Below, piece by piece: positions 8,791-17,871 of a stretch of DNA of 64,000 nt. The stretch spans positions 62,001 through 126,000 of the forward strand of contig NZ_JAPFFT010000001.1 of NCBI RefSeq assembly GCF_026241105.1, read 5' to 3'. Within the stretch, counting starts at the first letter, position 1; the number at the start of each line of letters is the position of its first letter. The notes beneath the pieces were generated by a model. The model was not told the origin of the DNA, made no database searches, and saw only the letters and a list, made by a program, of their open reading frames with translations. Source of the DNA: Arthrobacter rhizophilus. Lineage in GTDB: Bacteria; Actinomycetota; Actinomycetes; Actinomycetales; Micrococcaceae. The position numbers and the translations under genes are program-made.

Positions 8791-9942
8791 ATGGAGGGCA
8801 ATATCCGGCTGCCGGAGTACGAGAAGTTGATCGCCGAGCTGTCGAAGCTGCGGGAGAAGGGCTTGGGGGAGTTACGGCGGCTGCAACTGCCGGCGCTCCA
8901 CGAGGCCTGCATGTTAGCTGGATTCACGACGGGGCTGCCCGCGGTCCCGTCCGCGATCGAGCAGTTGCTGCGGCAAGCGGTCGATGCCCTCGGCGGCGGC
9001 ACGGCCCAGGACGCCGCCGAGTACACGTTTGGGCTAGTGCCGGGTACGAAACTGTGGCCCGCCAACGCCCGTCGGGCGGAGGCAGCCGCGAAGTATGACG
9101 TCGTTGCGGAGACCTTCCGCAAGAAGGCCGAGAAGCAGCTGATCGAACAGACGGCCGACGGCGTTCTGGGCCTGTGCCATGACAGCGCCATGCGTGAGAC
9201 CCGGAAGGCGATGGAACAGCGCCATCCGGCTGATTCCCGGCTAGCGGTTGAATGGGTCAAGCGCTTCGAAGCGTACAACCGCATGTGGACGCCGGCCTGG
9301 GCGTTGGCGGCAGACCTGCAAGCGGCGCTGGAGGTCCGTTTGGAGGAACCAGGCGAGCATGCCCCGTGGGACCCGGACGGCAACGAGAAGACCGGATACT
9401 TCGACCCGGCGGCGGAGGGCGCCGCCTACGCACGCAGTGCCCTCTTTGACCTTGCATGGTTTCTGCTTGAGGTGCGGAAGTTCATGTCCACGCACGGCGG
9501 CATGTGGCTGATGTCCGACACCGAAACAGAGGAAAAAATCTCGGACATTGTCTACAAGGTTGGCTGGCACAATCCACTCAACTCCGACGAGACGTCTTGG
9601 CTGCGCCGCCAACTCGGCGACGCCCGATACCAAGAGGAAGAGCACTTCACCCACCTTCTGAAGAACACCAGCCAAGGTCCGGGCATCTTGGAACGGTGGG
9701 TGGCGTGGGTGCGGCGGTGTGAATGCGCGGACACCGTGGAGGGCAGCGAGGGGTGCGAAGTTCACGAAACCATGCGTACGGCGCGGGCCTACTGCGAAAC
9801 CATTGACGGCGATTGGGTCAAGATCGCCGATTGGTACCGGCCCGGGTCAACCCCGGGTAAAGGTACGAACGGGAGGCTCCTCTACAAGGATCGCCTGCGA
9901 CAGGTTGAGCCGTTTACGCAGTCAAACGGACAGTCAATCTGA
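8791..9942 (+). CDS. Unknown cytoplasmic protein
   Basis: 383 residues from the ATG at 8791; the same frame is open back to 8650 but the added residues look non-coding. No signal peptide or membrane segment. The N-terminal 90 residues are helical and charged, then comes an AAKYDVVAETFRKKAEKQLI segment, as seen in regulator-like proteins of actinobacteria, and a tryptophan-rich second half with several Cys near the C-terminus (RRCECADTVEGSEGC). It is divergent from the VWA operon. I do not recognise the family. Confidence 0.6.
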   Translation: MEGNIRLPEYEKLIAELSKLREKGLGELRRLQLPALHEACMLAGFTTGLPAVPSAIEQLLRQAVDALGGGTAQDAAEYTFGLVPGTKLWPANARRAEAAAKYDVVAETFRKKAEKQLIEQTADGVLGLCHDSAMRETRKAMEQRHPADSRLAVEWVKRFEAYNRMWTPAWALAADLQAALEVRLEEPGEHAPWDPDGNEKTGYFDPAAEGAAYARSALFDLAWFLLEVRKFMSTHGGMWLMSDTETEEKISDIVYKVGWHNPLNSDETSWLRRQLGDARYQEEEHFTHLLKNTSQGPGILERWVAWVRRCECADTVEGSEGCEVHETMRTARAYCETIDGDWVKIADWYRPGSTPGKGTNGRLLYKDRLRQVEPFTQSNGQSI

Positions 9943-10118
9943 TAGCGGCAACCCCGGCTGGACAGCTCTTGGGCTTGAACGTTGCGCATCAAGGTGGCGT
10001 TACTCTGAATGCATGCCTACTATTCTTCTTTGCCGGTACACCCAACCGCCCACGCAGGGCTGGAATAGCCGGACTCCCCATCCTGCGATTGACTTCACTG
10101 AGCCAGGCCTGATAGGCA

Positions 10119-10652
10119 ATGTTTATGAGTGATCCGTATGGCATTCCCGACAATATGTTTGGAGACGTTCCTGAGGAATTTCCCGGTCTCGTGGGTCGGG
10201 TCGTCATGATGGCAGCGCTCGTTGAGCTGAAGGTCGGGCACTTGCTCATGAATTTGCCCAAGGGCGGCGAAACACAAGCCACGCACGCCGGCAAACCGAT
10301 CAAGGGGCTAATCGAGCTCTGCCAAGCGCGACTAGCAGCACGCAGCACGGAATTTCCCTTGGAACCGACTGCTCCAGCGGAGAAAATTTCAGCTCTTCTG
10401 GAGTCCGTGAAGACAACGCTCGAACAGCGCAACGGAGTAGTGCACAGCGTTTGGCCGTCATCCTCGATGGACGGAGCGAACGGATGGCGGCATGTACATG
10501 TGAAGGGTCAAAGTGGACGCCAAACCGAGTGGACTAGGTGGATCGATATGAGCGAGGCGAAATTTAGGGAGTTGATTCTGCTTCTTTCCAAGCAGGTCGA
10601 TGAACTCTCCGATGCCATCGGCATGACCGGTTCGATGACCCACTTACCCTGA
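10119..10652 (+). CDS. HEPN-like unknown protein
   Basis: 177 residues. Predicted largely helical, with a hydrophobic helix near residues 24-46 and, near residue 104, the motif RNGVVH inside LEQRNGVVHS. An R-N-x3-H motif on the third helix of a small all-helical protein is the hallmark of HEPN domains, many of which are ribonucleases of toxin or defence systems. I see no antitoxin-like partner gene beside it: the next gene downstream is a lipoprotein. A stand-alone HEPN protein with a housekeeping or defence role is possible. The call depends on one motif and the helical pattern. Confidence 0.5.
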   Translation: MFMSDPYGIPDNMFGDVPEEFPGLVGRVVMMAALVELKVGHLLMNLPKGGETQATHAGKPIKGLIELCQARLAARSTEFPLEPTAPAEKISALLESVKTTLEQRNGVVHSVWPSSSMDGANGWRHVHVKGQSGRQTEWTRWIDMSEAKFRELILLLSKQVDELSDAIGMTGSMTHLP

Positions 10653-10880
10653 ACTGGAAAAAAGTTTCATTCCCTGGTTTCATCACGGACGCGAAAGTCG
10701 GTTGAGTACGCCAACAACCAGCCTGTGAAATGAACTAACGTAACCGCCTGCGTGCAGTCTCTGGACTCTGTAGCTGAGGTAAGATCCTGGGTGTCCGGCC
10801 CGACTGATCTAGGAGCTCGCAAAAGATGATTCGAATTCAAACCCGCAGATAGGCTTGAGCGCCACTCCGGGGATCTAGTC

Positions 10881-11678
10881 ATGGAGGCCGGCCGAAATTC
10901 ACGTCGGCAGTCCGATCGCTCTGCGACCACGACGCGAATCATGGCTGTCGGTGCGATGTTGATTTTCGTTCTGGGTACGTGTGCCATGCTCAGCGCCTGT
11001 AGCACACCGACAACTGAAATCACTCAACAAAACAGTGGTGACAAATTAGATCCATCGTTAGCTAACGAATATGGTTGGTTGAAATCTATTAAGGTGGATA
11101 CAGTAGCGGTAAGTAAAGATCCTGCTTATTACGAGAAATGGGCACAAAACCTAGGCGTCACTACAACATATATGAACAGTGAAGACTACGCCACGTGGTT
11201 AGCAAAATTCAAAAGTGGCAGTGATGACCACTCGGTGCCAGTCGACCTCAAGCAAGATACAAATCTATCTATCTATGTCAACGCTGTTCTTGAGAATGAG
11301 AATCTTAATCCTAGTGAACTGATTAAGATGAAGCGATCGATCGCGGAACACTTTTTATACGGTAACGGTGAGATAGTCACTGATCAAGGATGGAATACTC
11401 TCGAACAGAACTCAACAATCATGAAGTTCCTCAGTCAGGCTATTACACAAGCTCCAAAGAACACTGTTGCAAATGTTAATATTAACTCTTTCTTCCTGGA
11501 GGGGGGAGCCGGGTTAACAGTTGACTATCTTGATAAGTCAACTGGAAAAATAGCTACCTCCGAGCCTTTCAGCGACAACCTTCCAGCAGACCTTATTCAG
11601 GTCGCTACACCTGGGGATCCCCATGTAGCAGGTGGATTCCCTAATCCAAATAATGAGCTTGGCTTGTTCTTCAAATAG
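10881..11678 (+). CDS. Predicted lipoprotein, AT-rich coding region
   Basis: 265 residues with a signal segment (MAVGAMLIFVLGTCAML) ending in a lipobox LSAC near residue 40. The mature part has no recognised domain; it is Asn, Asp, Ser and Lys rich, unlike most proteins of this window, and its codons are AT-rich from about 11050 onward (for example tat, aat and att in place of gc-ending codons). Such base use points to acquisition from a lower-GC source or relaxed selection under silencing. Its place in the conjugative element suggests a surface protein, perhaps involved in mating or exclusion, but nothing shows this directly. Confidence 0.6.
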   Translation: MEAGRNSRRQSDRSATTTRIMAVGAMLIFVLGTCAMLSACSTPTTEITQQNSGDKLDPSLANEYGWLKSIKVDTVAVSKDPAYYEKWAQNLGVTTTYMNSEDYATWLAKFKSGSDDHSVPVDLKQDTNLSIYVNAVLENENLNPSELIKMKRSIAEHFLYGNGEIVTDQGWNTLEQNSTIMKFLSQAITQAPKNTVANVNINSFFLEGGAGLTVDYLDKSTGKIATSEPFSDNLPADLIQVATPGDPHVAGGFPNPNNELGLFFK

Positions 11679-11812
11679 TCTGGATTTCCGACAAGTTCTG
11701 CAATGGGCCTCGCCTCGATCTTTCTCTAATGGGGCGGCGCTTCTGGGGCTCTTGGTTGTCGCTTTCTACCTCCGACCCCACCTGCATGGACCGACCTTGA
11801 CGACGGTGCCGG

Positions 11813-11980
11813 TCACTCCAGCCTGAACCATTTGGCGATTCGGATGAGCATAAACTGGTTGGCTTGGTAGGACGATTCTTCATCGAACGGCAACAATTTT
11901 TCCGAGTCCTTTGATGCTCGCACCTGGGTGAGGCGATAGCCAAGCGTATAGCCGGGAACGTTGCCGGCAATCTTGACCAT
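11813..11980 (-). pseudogene. Short reading frame resembling the tail of the upstream gene
   Basis: A 55-codon frame (ATG at 11980, TGA at 11815-11813) in the same phase as the upstream gene and separated from it only by a TAA and five codons. Its C-terminus LLPFDEES... ending in RIAKWFRLE mirrors the upstream protein's QLPYQDD... ending in RMAAWFRL. This looks like the tail of a second copy of the same gene left after a deletion between tandem copies, or a small coupled gene. GAGGAA lies too close to the ATG to be a good ribosome binding site, which favours a remnant. Confidence 0.4.
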
Positions 11981-11995
11981 TTCCTCAATCCGGAA

Positions 11996-12577
11996 TTAAA
12001 GGCGAAACCAGGCGGCCATTCGGGTTAGCGTCCGTGTCAGCGGATCGTCTTGGTACGGCAGCTGGCTTTCCACTTGCCGCACGATCTCCTCATTGAGCTC
12101 ATCGTCCGAAGACAGCGGAACGGATTTGGGTATCGCGAGGTACTTGCCCGGTACGAGAACGATCATTTGGGGCGACGAGGCGTCCCGACTTCCATCTTGG
12201 TCGTGGAGGGTAAACGTCTTGAAATCTTGGAGGTCGTAAGCTGTGTCAGCCATGGTCAGGGTTGCGCCGTCCAACGTGCAGGCGAACGTGCTGGTTCGTC
12301 CCAAGCTCACGATAACTAGTGCGACGGCTGACGTGATCAGCACAACCAGCACCAGCCATTGCTGCAGGACGATCACCACGCCGGCCAGCCAAAGCACAAC
12401 GAGGCTAAATCCCAGATACCACCACCATCGTTTGCGGGAGACGTGGTCGACACCGTCCCAGGCCAGGACCGGCGTTGTCTCCTGTTGCTCGGCGGAGGAT
12501 CTGGTGCGAGCCTTCTTGGCTTTCTCTTGTGCAGCAGCGGGCTGGCTGTTCTTGGGTTTCTTGGTCTGTTTCATCAC
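11996..12577 (-). CDS. Two-span membrane protein linked to VirB6-like gene
   Basis: 193 residues: a Lys/Gln-rich cytoplasmic leader of about 50 residues, two close hydrophobic spans at about 52-90 (YLGFSLVVLWLAGVVIVLQQ and WLVLVVLITSAVALVIVSL), and a C-terminal domain that reads like a small beta-rich PH-like fold (FACTLDGATLTMADTAYDL...). It starts 45 bases after the VirB6-like gene and so is in the same operon. In Gram-positive conjugation systems small two-span proteins accompany the channel protein; a part in the transfer channel is inferred from place and topology only. Confidence 0.55.
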   Translation of the reverse strand: MMKQTKKPKNSQPAAAQEKAKKARTRSSAEQQETTPVLAWDGVDHVSRKRWWWYLGFSLVVLWLAGVVIVLQQWLVLVVLITSAVALVIVSLGRTSTFACTLDGATLTMADTAYDLQDFKTFTLHDQDGSRDASSPQMIVLVPGKYLAIPKSVPLSSDDELNEEIVRQVESQLPYQDDPLTRTLTRMAAWFRL

Positions 12578-12622
12578 CGTCCTTTCAAATAGTTATGTGG
12601 CAGGGTCTGCGTCGATCCGGTC

Positions 12623-15600
12623 TTACCTTCGCTGTCCCTGGTGGTAATCGTCAGATTGGCCGGAATCAACCGACCCTGGTGTTTGGCGTCCGTTTTCGTC
12701 GGTATACGACACCGGAATTGAAGACTCCGCTCGGACCGTACCCGTGTGATCGACGACAAACGGCTCACTACCCCGGGTGCCTTCGGCCTCGATTGCCGCG
12801 CGTTCTGCGGTACGCTGGCGGACTGTTTGCTGCAGTGATGCGATGCCACTGCTGCCAACAACGATAGGTTGCGTCCCGCTCGTGCCGGCGGCAGCCTCAG
12901 CGGCGACTTGTTGTGCGCGGTCGTGAACGGATTGACCAGCAGTCGACACAGCGTCTCCAGATTTTGGTACGTACGTACCGTCAGCTTTGGCGGCGAAGAA
13001 CTTCTTCTTTTCCGGAGAGAGATTCTTGAACACTTGGGCGTTCTTGACGATGGCATGAGCCTGAGATTGTGTGACGAAATTATGGTTATCCCCACGCTCA
13101 AGGTTGGCCAGGTCTTGGCCCACCAACTCTTCGTCGTTTAGTCCCGAGTACACACTGCTGTCGGAAATCGTGTCCACCAGGCTCTTCGTGTTGTAAGCCC
13201 ATGATGCGAGCGCGTTATTCTTCCCTTTTAGCCCAGCGCTATTGAGATCCTTACGAAGGCTACTTGCAGTGCCGGTCATTTTATTCGTGGCATTGGACTC
13301 AAGTACCTGCTGCAGCTCATTGAGTCCAGCTGCACCCGAGTTTAGGAGTATCTGTTGGGCAGCGCGAGCCTTGATGGTATCTCCGCTTATCAGGGCTTTC
13401 CGTAGCCCGGCCGCGGCCTTACCTTCAATTTCCTTGCCGGTCTCGTCTTTGCGAGTAAGCATGTCAGCGGCGTCGGTGCCGGCTTTCATCATCGTCAGAG
13501 CTGCGCCGACTTGTTCATCGTCTATTTTTGAGGCTGCTTCAATTCCGGCAGCCGCGCTGCGATTACCGAAGGAACCCGATAGTTGGCTGTCGTTGAACCG
13601 TTTGTTCATCTTTGACAGTAAGTTCAGAGGGTTAGTGTTGCCACCTTTTCCGCTGTAAACACCGGCCTGAACAAGTCCGCGACGCCTGTTCTTTTCGCCT
13701 TCGCGGTACTTTTTGAACTGGCCAAGACGAGAATTGTCATACGCCTTCTCGCCGCGTTTCTGCGCTAGCCCCTTAGTGCGGTCACCGAGCTTATTGACCA
13801 TCCCACCGATGTTGCCGACGGCGTCCATGGAGCCCTTCAGTAGCGGTAGGACGACAATCAGCGGGAGGACGAGGGCAAGGTAGGCAAAGATCGCCATCGT
13901 GGTGTCGGTTCCTGCTACTTGCTTGAGAATGGCGTTGGCCAACAGACCAGCACCGTAGATAACCCCGACTATCGGGAAGAGCATCAGCATGGCGGTCAGC
14001 GCTTTGCGCCACTTCTGGAACCATGGCTCGGTGTTTGGCAGCAGATAGGCCACAAATGCCAGCGGCGAGATGACCACCAGCAGCACCACCAGTACCTGGC
14101 GCAGGGCCAAGAGGACGAAGATGGTGAGCAGTACGACCACGGCCCCGACGACAGCGATCAGGATGGCCCCAATGTTGATCCACGCTGCTGAACCGACAAT
14201 GAGAGCAGCGCCGACGATGCCGACAAGACTGCCTGTGGCAAGCGTATCGGTCGTGCCGGTGGCTGGCACCGACTTCGCGGTGACTTGATCGGCGACGGCC
14301 TGGAAGAGTCCCTTGATGGAGACGCCGGCGATGTTGGAAATATCGATCGCGATTTGGCAGATAAAGAAGGAGAGATTGACCAGGATGGCGGCGATGACGA
14401 TGCGTGGTAACAGTTTCTTGATGCCATAGTTGTTGATCCCCATGCCGGTGAGCTGTGAGAACAAGATGATCATGAAGGCGATGACGAAGGCGACGTTGGC
14501 GAAGTCGCGCATGCTCTTCCATGCTGTGTAGGTGCCCGTTCCGATCAGCTTGCCGTCAGGGCCCGTTGCCGCGGGGTTGGTGTTGACCAGACTGGGCTGG
14601 ACCGGCAGGAACTTGTCCGCCAAGAAGCCATAAGCCGCATCAGCGACGCTGGCACCGGTGTTCAGTACTGGACAGAGAATCCAACCCATTTCCGGGATGT
14701 TGCAGGTCGTTGTGTCGCCCGGCGTAGCCGAACAAGCCGCCGTTCCACAACTCTGAGCAGGCTTGCTCGATGAGTCTGGTGCGCCTGTGTTTTGTAGCAA
14801 GTAAGCCTGGTACTTATCTGCCAGTCCGTTGTTTTTGCCGTCATCCCCATTAATAGCCTTGACGACATCACCACAGGTCATGTTGGCTGGATCCGAACTT
14901 GCCCCGAAATGCAGCCTACTGTCCGGGAATTTGTCGACCTTTTCGCCCTGGGTCTTGTTACTACGCCCGGTGTAGTACGTGTCGGTGATCGGGACATTGG
15001 CGCCGTCCCGCGAAGCTTGCCGGACCTTGTAGTCGCGGTCGGTTATTCCAGTCGGCACGTTAGCCGACACGACTCCTCCAAGTGCGCAGGTCTGCTGGAA
15101 GGTCTTGAGGTACAAGAGGTACTTCGCTGGATCGGACAGCACAGGGTCCTTGCCGCCGTAGACACGGTCCTTCACCGCTGTTTCATACTTGCTCATGTCG
15201 GAGCCACGCTTGAATTCATCCGTGCCGCCTTGGGCGTTCGTGCAGCGCCCTGCAGAGAATTCATTGTCATCGGCCATGCGGAAGCCGAATGCGCAGAGCG
15301 CCTCGTCTGGCGCCCAGCTGCCCCATAGCTTCAGCGCTCCATTGACCAGTTCAGATTGCTTACATTCGATCTTGTCGTCGGTTCCAGTACTCTTTATGCC
15401 GTCGTCGCCGTTGAGATAACTTCCGTTGACGATGACGCTACTGAACCAATTGCCGCTCTTGGCATTGGCTTGAGTTATGCGTTTGCCTGAGTCAAATCCG
15501 CCGCCGTTGCTAAGGTTGTTTGCCCCGGACTCCACACAGTCGCCAAGGGCGCGGTAGTAGGCGTACGACTTGACCTGGTCCTCGAGGCTCATCTCGCTCG

Positions 15601-15904
15601 CCATCGTGGTCCCGGAGCAGACACCGCGGGTCTCAAGCCCGCCGTGGCCAGCGACGATTTCACTCCAGGTACCGCCGGCCGCCGTGCACGTCTCAGGCGT
15701 CGTTGGCGCGGCCGAAGCTGTGTCGCCGGGCAAAAGAACCAGTGACGTCAGGAACGAAGACACCACCAGGCCCACCAACAGCAGAGGCCCAATCCGACTT
15801 CTGAGCCGTCCATCAAACAAAGAAAGGCAAGCCCTGACGGGGCTTGCCTTTCCTAGTGCTAGGAAACGTTCATAAGAATGATGTTTTTGACGAACCGTTG
15901 GCAT
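12623..15904 (-). CDS. VirB6/TrbL-like conjugation channel membrane protein
   Basis: 1093 residues. A signal or anchor segment at about 38-66 (LLLVGLVVSSFLTSLVLLPG) is followed by a Cys-containing extracellular region to about residue 450, then a run of hydrophobic spans from about 465 to 705 (ANVAFVIAFMIILFSQLTG, RIVIAAILVNLSFFICQIAI, an unusually long hydrophobic stretch around IGAILIAVVGAVVVLLTIFV, then LTAMLMLFPIVGVIYGAGLL and IFAYLALVLPLIVVLPLL), and a soluble 370-residue C-terminal region. This topology matches VirB6/TrbL-type proteins with large extracellular and cytoplasmic parts. A 12-bp hairpin at 15823-15851 lies inside the first 30 codons; a TTG at 15820 just after it is an alternative start. 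Confidence 0.65.
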   Translation of the reverse strand: MPTVRQKHHSYERFLALGKASPVRACLSLFDGRLRSRIGPLLLVGLVVSSFLTSLVLLPGDTASAAPTTPETCTAAGGTWSEIVAGHGGLETRGVCSGTTMASEMSLEDQVKSYAYYRALGDCVESGANNLSNGGGFDSGKRITQANAKSGNWFSSVIVNGSYLNGDDGIKSTGTDDKIECKQSELVNGALKLWGSWAPDEALCAFGFRMADDNEFSAGRCTNAQGGTDEFKRGSDMSKYETAVKDRVYGGKDPVLSDPAKYLLYLKTFQQTCALGGVVSANVPTGITDRDYKVRQASRDGANVPITDTYYTGRSNKTQGEKVDKFPDSRLHFGASSDPANMTCGDVVKAINGDDGKNNGLADKYQAYLLQNTGAPDSSSKPAQSCGTAACSATPGDTTTCNIPEMGWILCPVLNTGASVADAAYGFLADKFLPVQPSLVNTNPAATGPDGKLIGTGTYTAWKSMRDFANVAFVIAFMIILFSQLTGMGINNYGIKKLLPRIVIAAILVNLSFFICQIAIDISNIAGVSIKGLFQAVADQVTAKSVPATGTTDTLATGSLVGIVGAALIVGSAAWINIGAILIAVVGAVVVLLTIFVLLALRQVLVVLLVVISPLAFVAYLLPNTEPWFQKWRKALTAMLMLFPIVGVIYGAGLLANAILKQVAGTDTTMAIFAYLALVLPLIVVLPLLKGSMDAVGNIGGMVNKLGDRTKGLAQKRGEKAYDNSRLGQFKKYREGEKNRRRGLVQAGVYSGKGGNTNPLNLLSKMNKRFNDSQLSGSFGNRSAAAGIEAASKIDDEQVGAALTMMKAGTDAADMLTRKDETGKEIEGKAAAGLRKALISGDTIKARAAQQILLNSGAAGLNELQQVLESNATNKMTGTASSLRKDLNSAGLKGKNNALASWAYNTKSLVDTISDSSVYSGLNDEELVGQDLANLERGDNHNFVTQSQAHAIVKNAQVFKNLSPEKKKFFAAKADGTYVPKSGDAVSTAGQSVHDRAQQVAAEAAAGTSGTQPIVVGSSGIASLQQTVRQRTAERAAIEAEGTRGSEPFVVDHTGTVRAESSIPVSYTDENGRQTPGSVDSGQSDDYHQGQRR
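15823..15851 (-). terminator. Hairpin terminator or attenuator at 5' end of VirB6-like gene
   Basis: A perfect 12-bp stem (aaaggcaagccc at 15823-15834 with gggcttgccttt at 15840-15851) and a 5-base loop. Read on the minus strand it is followed by CTTTGTTTG, a moderate T-tract, so it fits an intrinsic terminator for the gene 16934-15975. It overlaps the first codons of the VirB6-like reading frame, so partial read-through or anti-termination could set transfer-gene expression, or the true start is the TTG at 15820. Confidence 0.6.
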
Positions 15905-15974
15905 TGCTGCGCCTATTTAAGCATAAGCTAGGTAATTTTAGAAGAGACTGTCGACTCGCCTTGCGCGACGACTT

Positions 15975-16934
15975 CTAGCGAATATCCGAAACCTTGATCC
16001 GATTGTTGTCCGTTTCGATAGTCAGATGGAACGTGAAGGTTGATTCGTTGTCTTTGAGGAGACCTGGTTCCCAGGTTTCGCCACGGTTCTTCTTGGCATT
16101 GTTGTGCTCCTGACCTACGACCGAAATCGTTTGGCCCGTGGCTGTCTGAGATTCTAGCGTCACCAAGGCTGCTGAAATGCTATTGGTGAAAGCTTCTTGA
16201 TCGGCAGGATTCTGGCTCTTGTAGGTTTTCATCCAAAACTCAAGGTTGTGGGCATTAATCTCTTTTTCATTATTGACGAACTTCACCAACGCAGGAATGT
16301 CGCGCCAGTTCGGTACAAGCAACGCGTCAGCAATGGTGTCGCCGTTTTTCTCTGCGATTGCTTTTATCACGTCATAAGAGCCACCAGAGTCCAGCCATGC
16401 TCTTTGGTTTTCGGGTGTGGCACCAGCCATAACCCACTTGCTCAGCCGATCTTGGACGATCAGCTCGCCGATCTTTTCAGGCGTGTTGTTCGCTGATATC
16501 TCCAAAGAAGCGACGGTCAGCGCCTCTGGGGTCGGCGCTGCTGTCTCGCCGGGAGTGACGGGTGCGCTCGACGTGTTATCCGGCGATGGTGATGGACCGG
16601 CCGAGTGTTGACCTTCGGTGCCAGCCCTTATACCAAGGAAGGCACCAGTTGCAATCAGGCCAGTGGCTACGACTGCACCGGCGCCAACAAGCAGGTTGCG
16701 GGCTCGCTTGGGTGTCACCTTTGGGCGAACAGGATGCTCCAGGAAGTTGGCGTCGTCGGGGGCGGCGCGATCAATGACGTCTTGGGCATGGTCTGGAATT
16801 TGGTTATCCAACAGACCCTCCGAATGCGCCTCGCCAAGTGATGTCTTGTCGAAGGCTTCGTCGACGCGCTGAATGTGCTGGGGGAGTGCGTCTGGGGTTA
16901 CTGACGTGTGTTGTTCGGGACGATTGATACTCAT
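15975..16934 (-). CDS. Single-anchor secreted protein, VirB8/TcpC-like candidate (paralogue 1)
   Basis: 319 residues: an acidic cytoplasmic N-terminus of about 80 residues, one membrane anchor (LLVGAGAVVATGLIATGAFLGI), a Pro/Ser/Thr linker, and a C-terminal domain of about 170 residues. That domain aligns along its length with the lipoprotein at 17872-18630: VQDRLSKWVMAGAT against VQDRLSQWYMAGAT, then AEKNGDTIADALLVPNWRDI against ADKNGDMFADKLLVPGWRDI. One anchor plus an outer domain of this size is the layout of VirB8/TcpC NTF2-fold channel proteins; that fold assignment is inference. A terminator-like hairpin follows at 15851-15823. Confidence 0.6.
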   Translation of the reverse strand: MSINRPEQHTSVTPDALPQHIQRVDEAFDKTSLGEAHSEGLLDNQIPDHAQDVIDRAAPDDANFLEHPVRPKVTPKRARNLLVGAGAVVATGLIATGAFLGIRAGTEGQHSAGPSPSPDNTSSAPVTPGETAAPTPEALTVASLEISANNTPEKIGELIVQDRLSKWVMAGATPENQRAWLDSGGSYDVIKAIAEKNGDTIADALLVPNWRDIPALVKFVNNEKEINAHNLEFWMKTYKSQNPADQEAFTNSISAALVTLESQTATGQTISVVGQEHNNAKKNRGETWEPGLLKDNESTFTFHLTIETDNNRIKVSDIR

Positions 16935-17034
16935 GTCCGTGGGTTCCTTGCGCGCTTACGTGGGCGCATGAAGTTTGATAGTCGCCAGGATCCGGGGGAG
17001 GCGTGGGCCTGCAACCGCCGCTTGGCAATGACCT

Positions 17035-17058
17035 ATATATACCACAAATGGCATATAT
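17035..17058. promoter_or_regulatory. Inverted repeat upstream of 16934 gene
   Basis: Imperfect inverted repeat ATATAT-ACC-N6-GGC-ATATAT in an AT-rich stretch between the divergent genes at 16934 (minus) and 17159 (plus). It is well placed to overlap a promoter of the minus-strand gene and to act as an operator for the XRE regulator encoded at 17159. No direct evidence of binding. Confidence 0.4.
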
Positions 17059-17103
17059 TGTAAATACCCTCACGCTTGCACCCTTCCTCCGACAGCCTTA
17101 TTC

Positions 17104-17115
17104 ATAATGCATTAT
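17104..17115. promoter_or_regulatory. Perfect 12-bp palindrome upstream of XRE gene
   Basis: ATAATGCATTAT is a perfect palindrome about 45 bases before the XRE regulator start, within an otherwise AT-rich intergenic region. A likely autoregulatory operator or promoter core for that gene; function inferred from symmetry and position. Confidence 0.4.
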
Positions 17116-17158
17116 AAATCATGCAAACGGGAGCGTGTCGCCATCAGAAGTTGATTAG

Positions 17159-17437
17159 ATGGCGAAAAATGATCCGGAAGAGGCGTGGGCAGCGTACGTA
17201 GTCGAAGTTGGGCTTCGGCTGAATCGTTTCCGGCACGCTGCCGGTCTATCTCAGGAAACCTTGGCAAACCGGGTGGGAATCACCCGCAACCACTACCAGT
17301 TGCTTGAGAAAGGCAAATCGACCCCGACCAAAGTGGCCAATCCACAGTTGCGTGTCATGGTGGCGTTGGCTGAGGTGCTCGGGGTCGATCTGACCGAGCT
17401 TCTCCCTCCAGCGGCCGGCGTTGCCGTAGGTGGATAG
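17159..17437 (+). CDS. XRE-family HTH regulator
   Basis: 92 residues. A helix-turn-helix of the Cro/C1 type spans residues about 18-75: LRLNRFRHAAGLSQETLANR, VGITRNHYQLLEKGKSTP, and a final VMVALAEVLGVDLTELL helix. It has no other domain, so it is a simple DNA-binding regulator. It is divergent from the single-anchor secreted protein gene 16934-15975, and the shared intergenic region carries two symmetric AT-rich repeats that may be its operators. It may control transfer genes of the element. Confidence 0.85.
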   Translation: MAKNDPEEAWAAYVVEVGLRLNRFRHAAGLSQETLANRVGITRNHYQLLEKGKSTPTKVANPQLRVMVALAEVLGVDLTELLPPAAGVAVGG

Positions 17438-17871
17438 ATTCTGGGCGCAGGTAACGGTCTGTAGCTTTGTGGAAGGTTGTCTCGGCATTGGCTGAGACAA
17501 AGGGAGTGGCTGTCGTCGCGGACTTACGGATGGAAGCGGCTCGCGGCGAGTCGCTTCCATCGGAAAGCCGGCATGATCCTTTGCAACTGAACCAGGTGAA
17601 TGCAAAGGACGAGTTCGGAGGCGACGTCAATAGCAGTCCCCTACCATATCTAGAGCCTGCCGACGTTTGAGTCGTAGCATTGCCCTACACCGCGACGGAC
17701 TGGGGAGTCGACGAGCGGCAGGAATTGGGCAATCCATGCCTACGCCGTGCCACATGGACTATGGGCGGACGAGGCTTAGGCAGCTCGGTACGAGAAGGGA
17801 GCTTAGCCTCTCCATGTTGCGTGGCCGGTGTATAGTCGCGCTAAAAGCGTTCTGGATATGTGGGGGTGGGT
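17438..17871. other. Intergenic stretch, no gene supported
   Basis: Several short open frames exist on both strands but none has a ribosome binding site, a recognisable protein or a consistent codon pattern. TATAGT at 17831 could be a -10 element for the lipoprotein gene downstream, without a clear -35. Confidence 0.5.
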
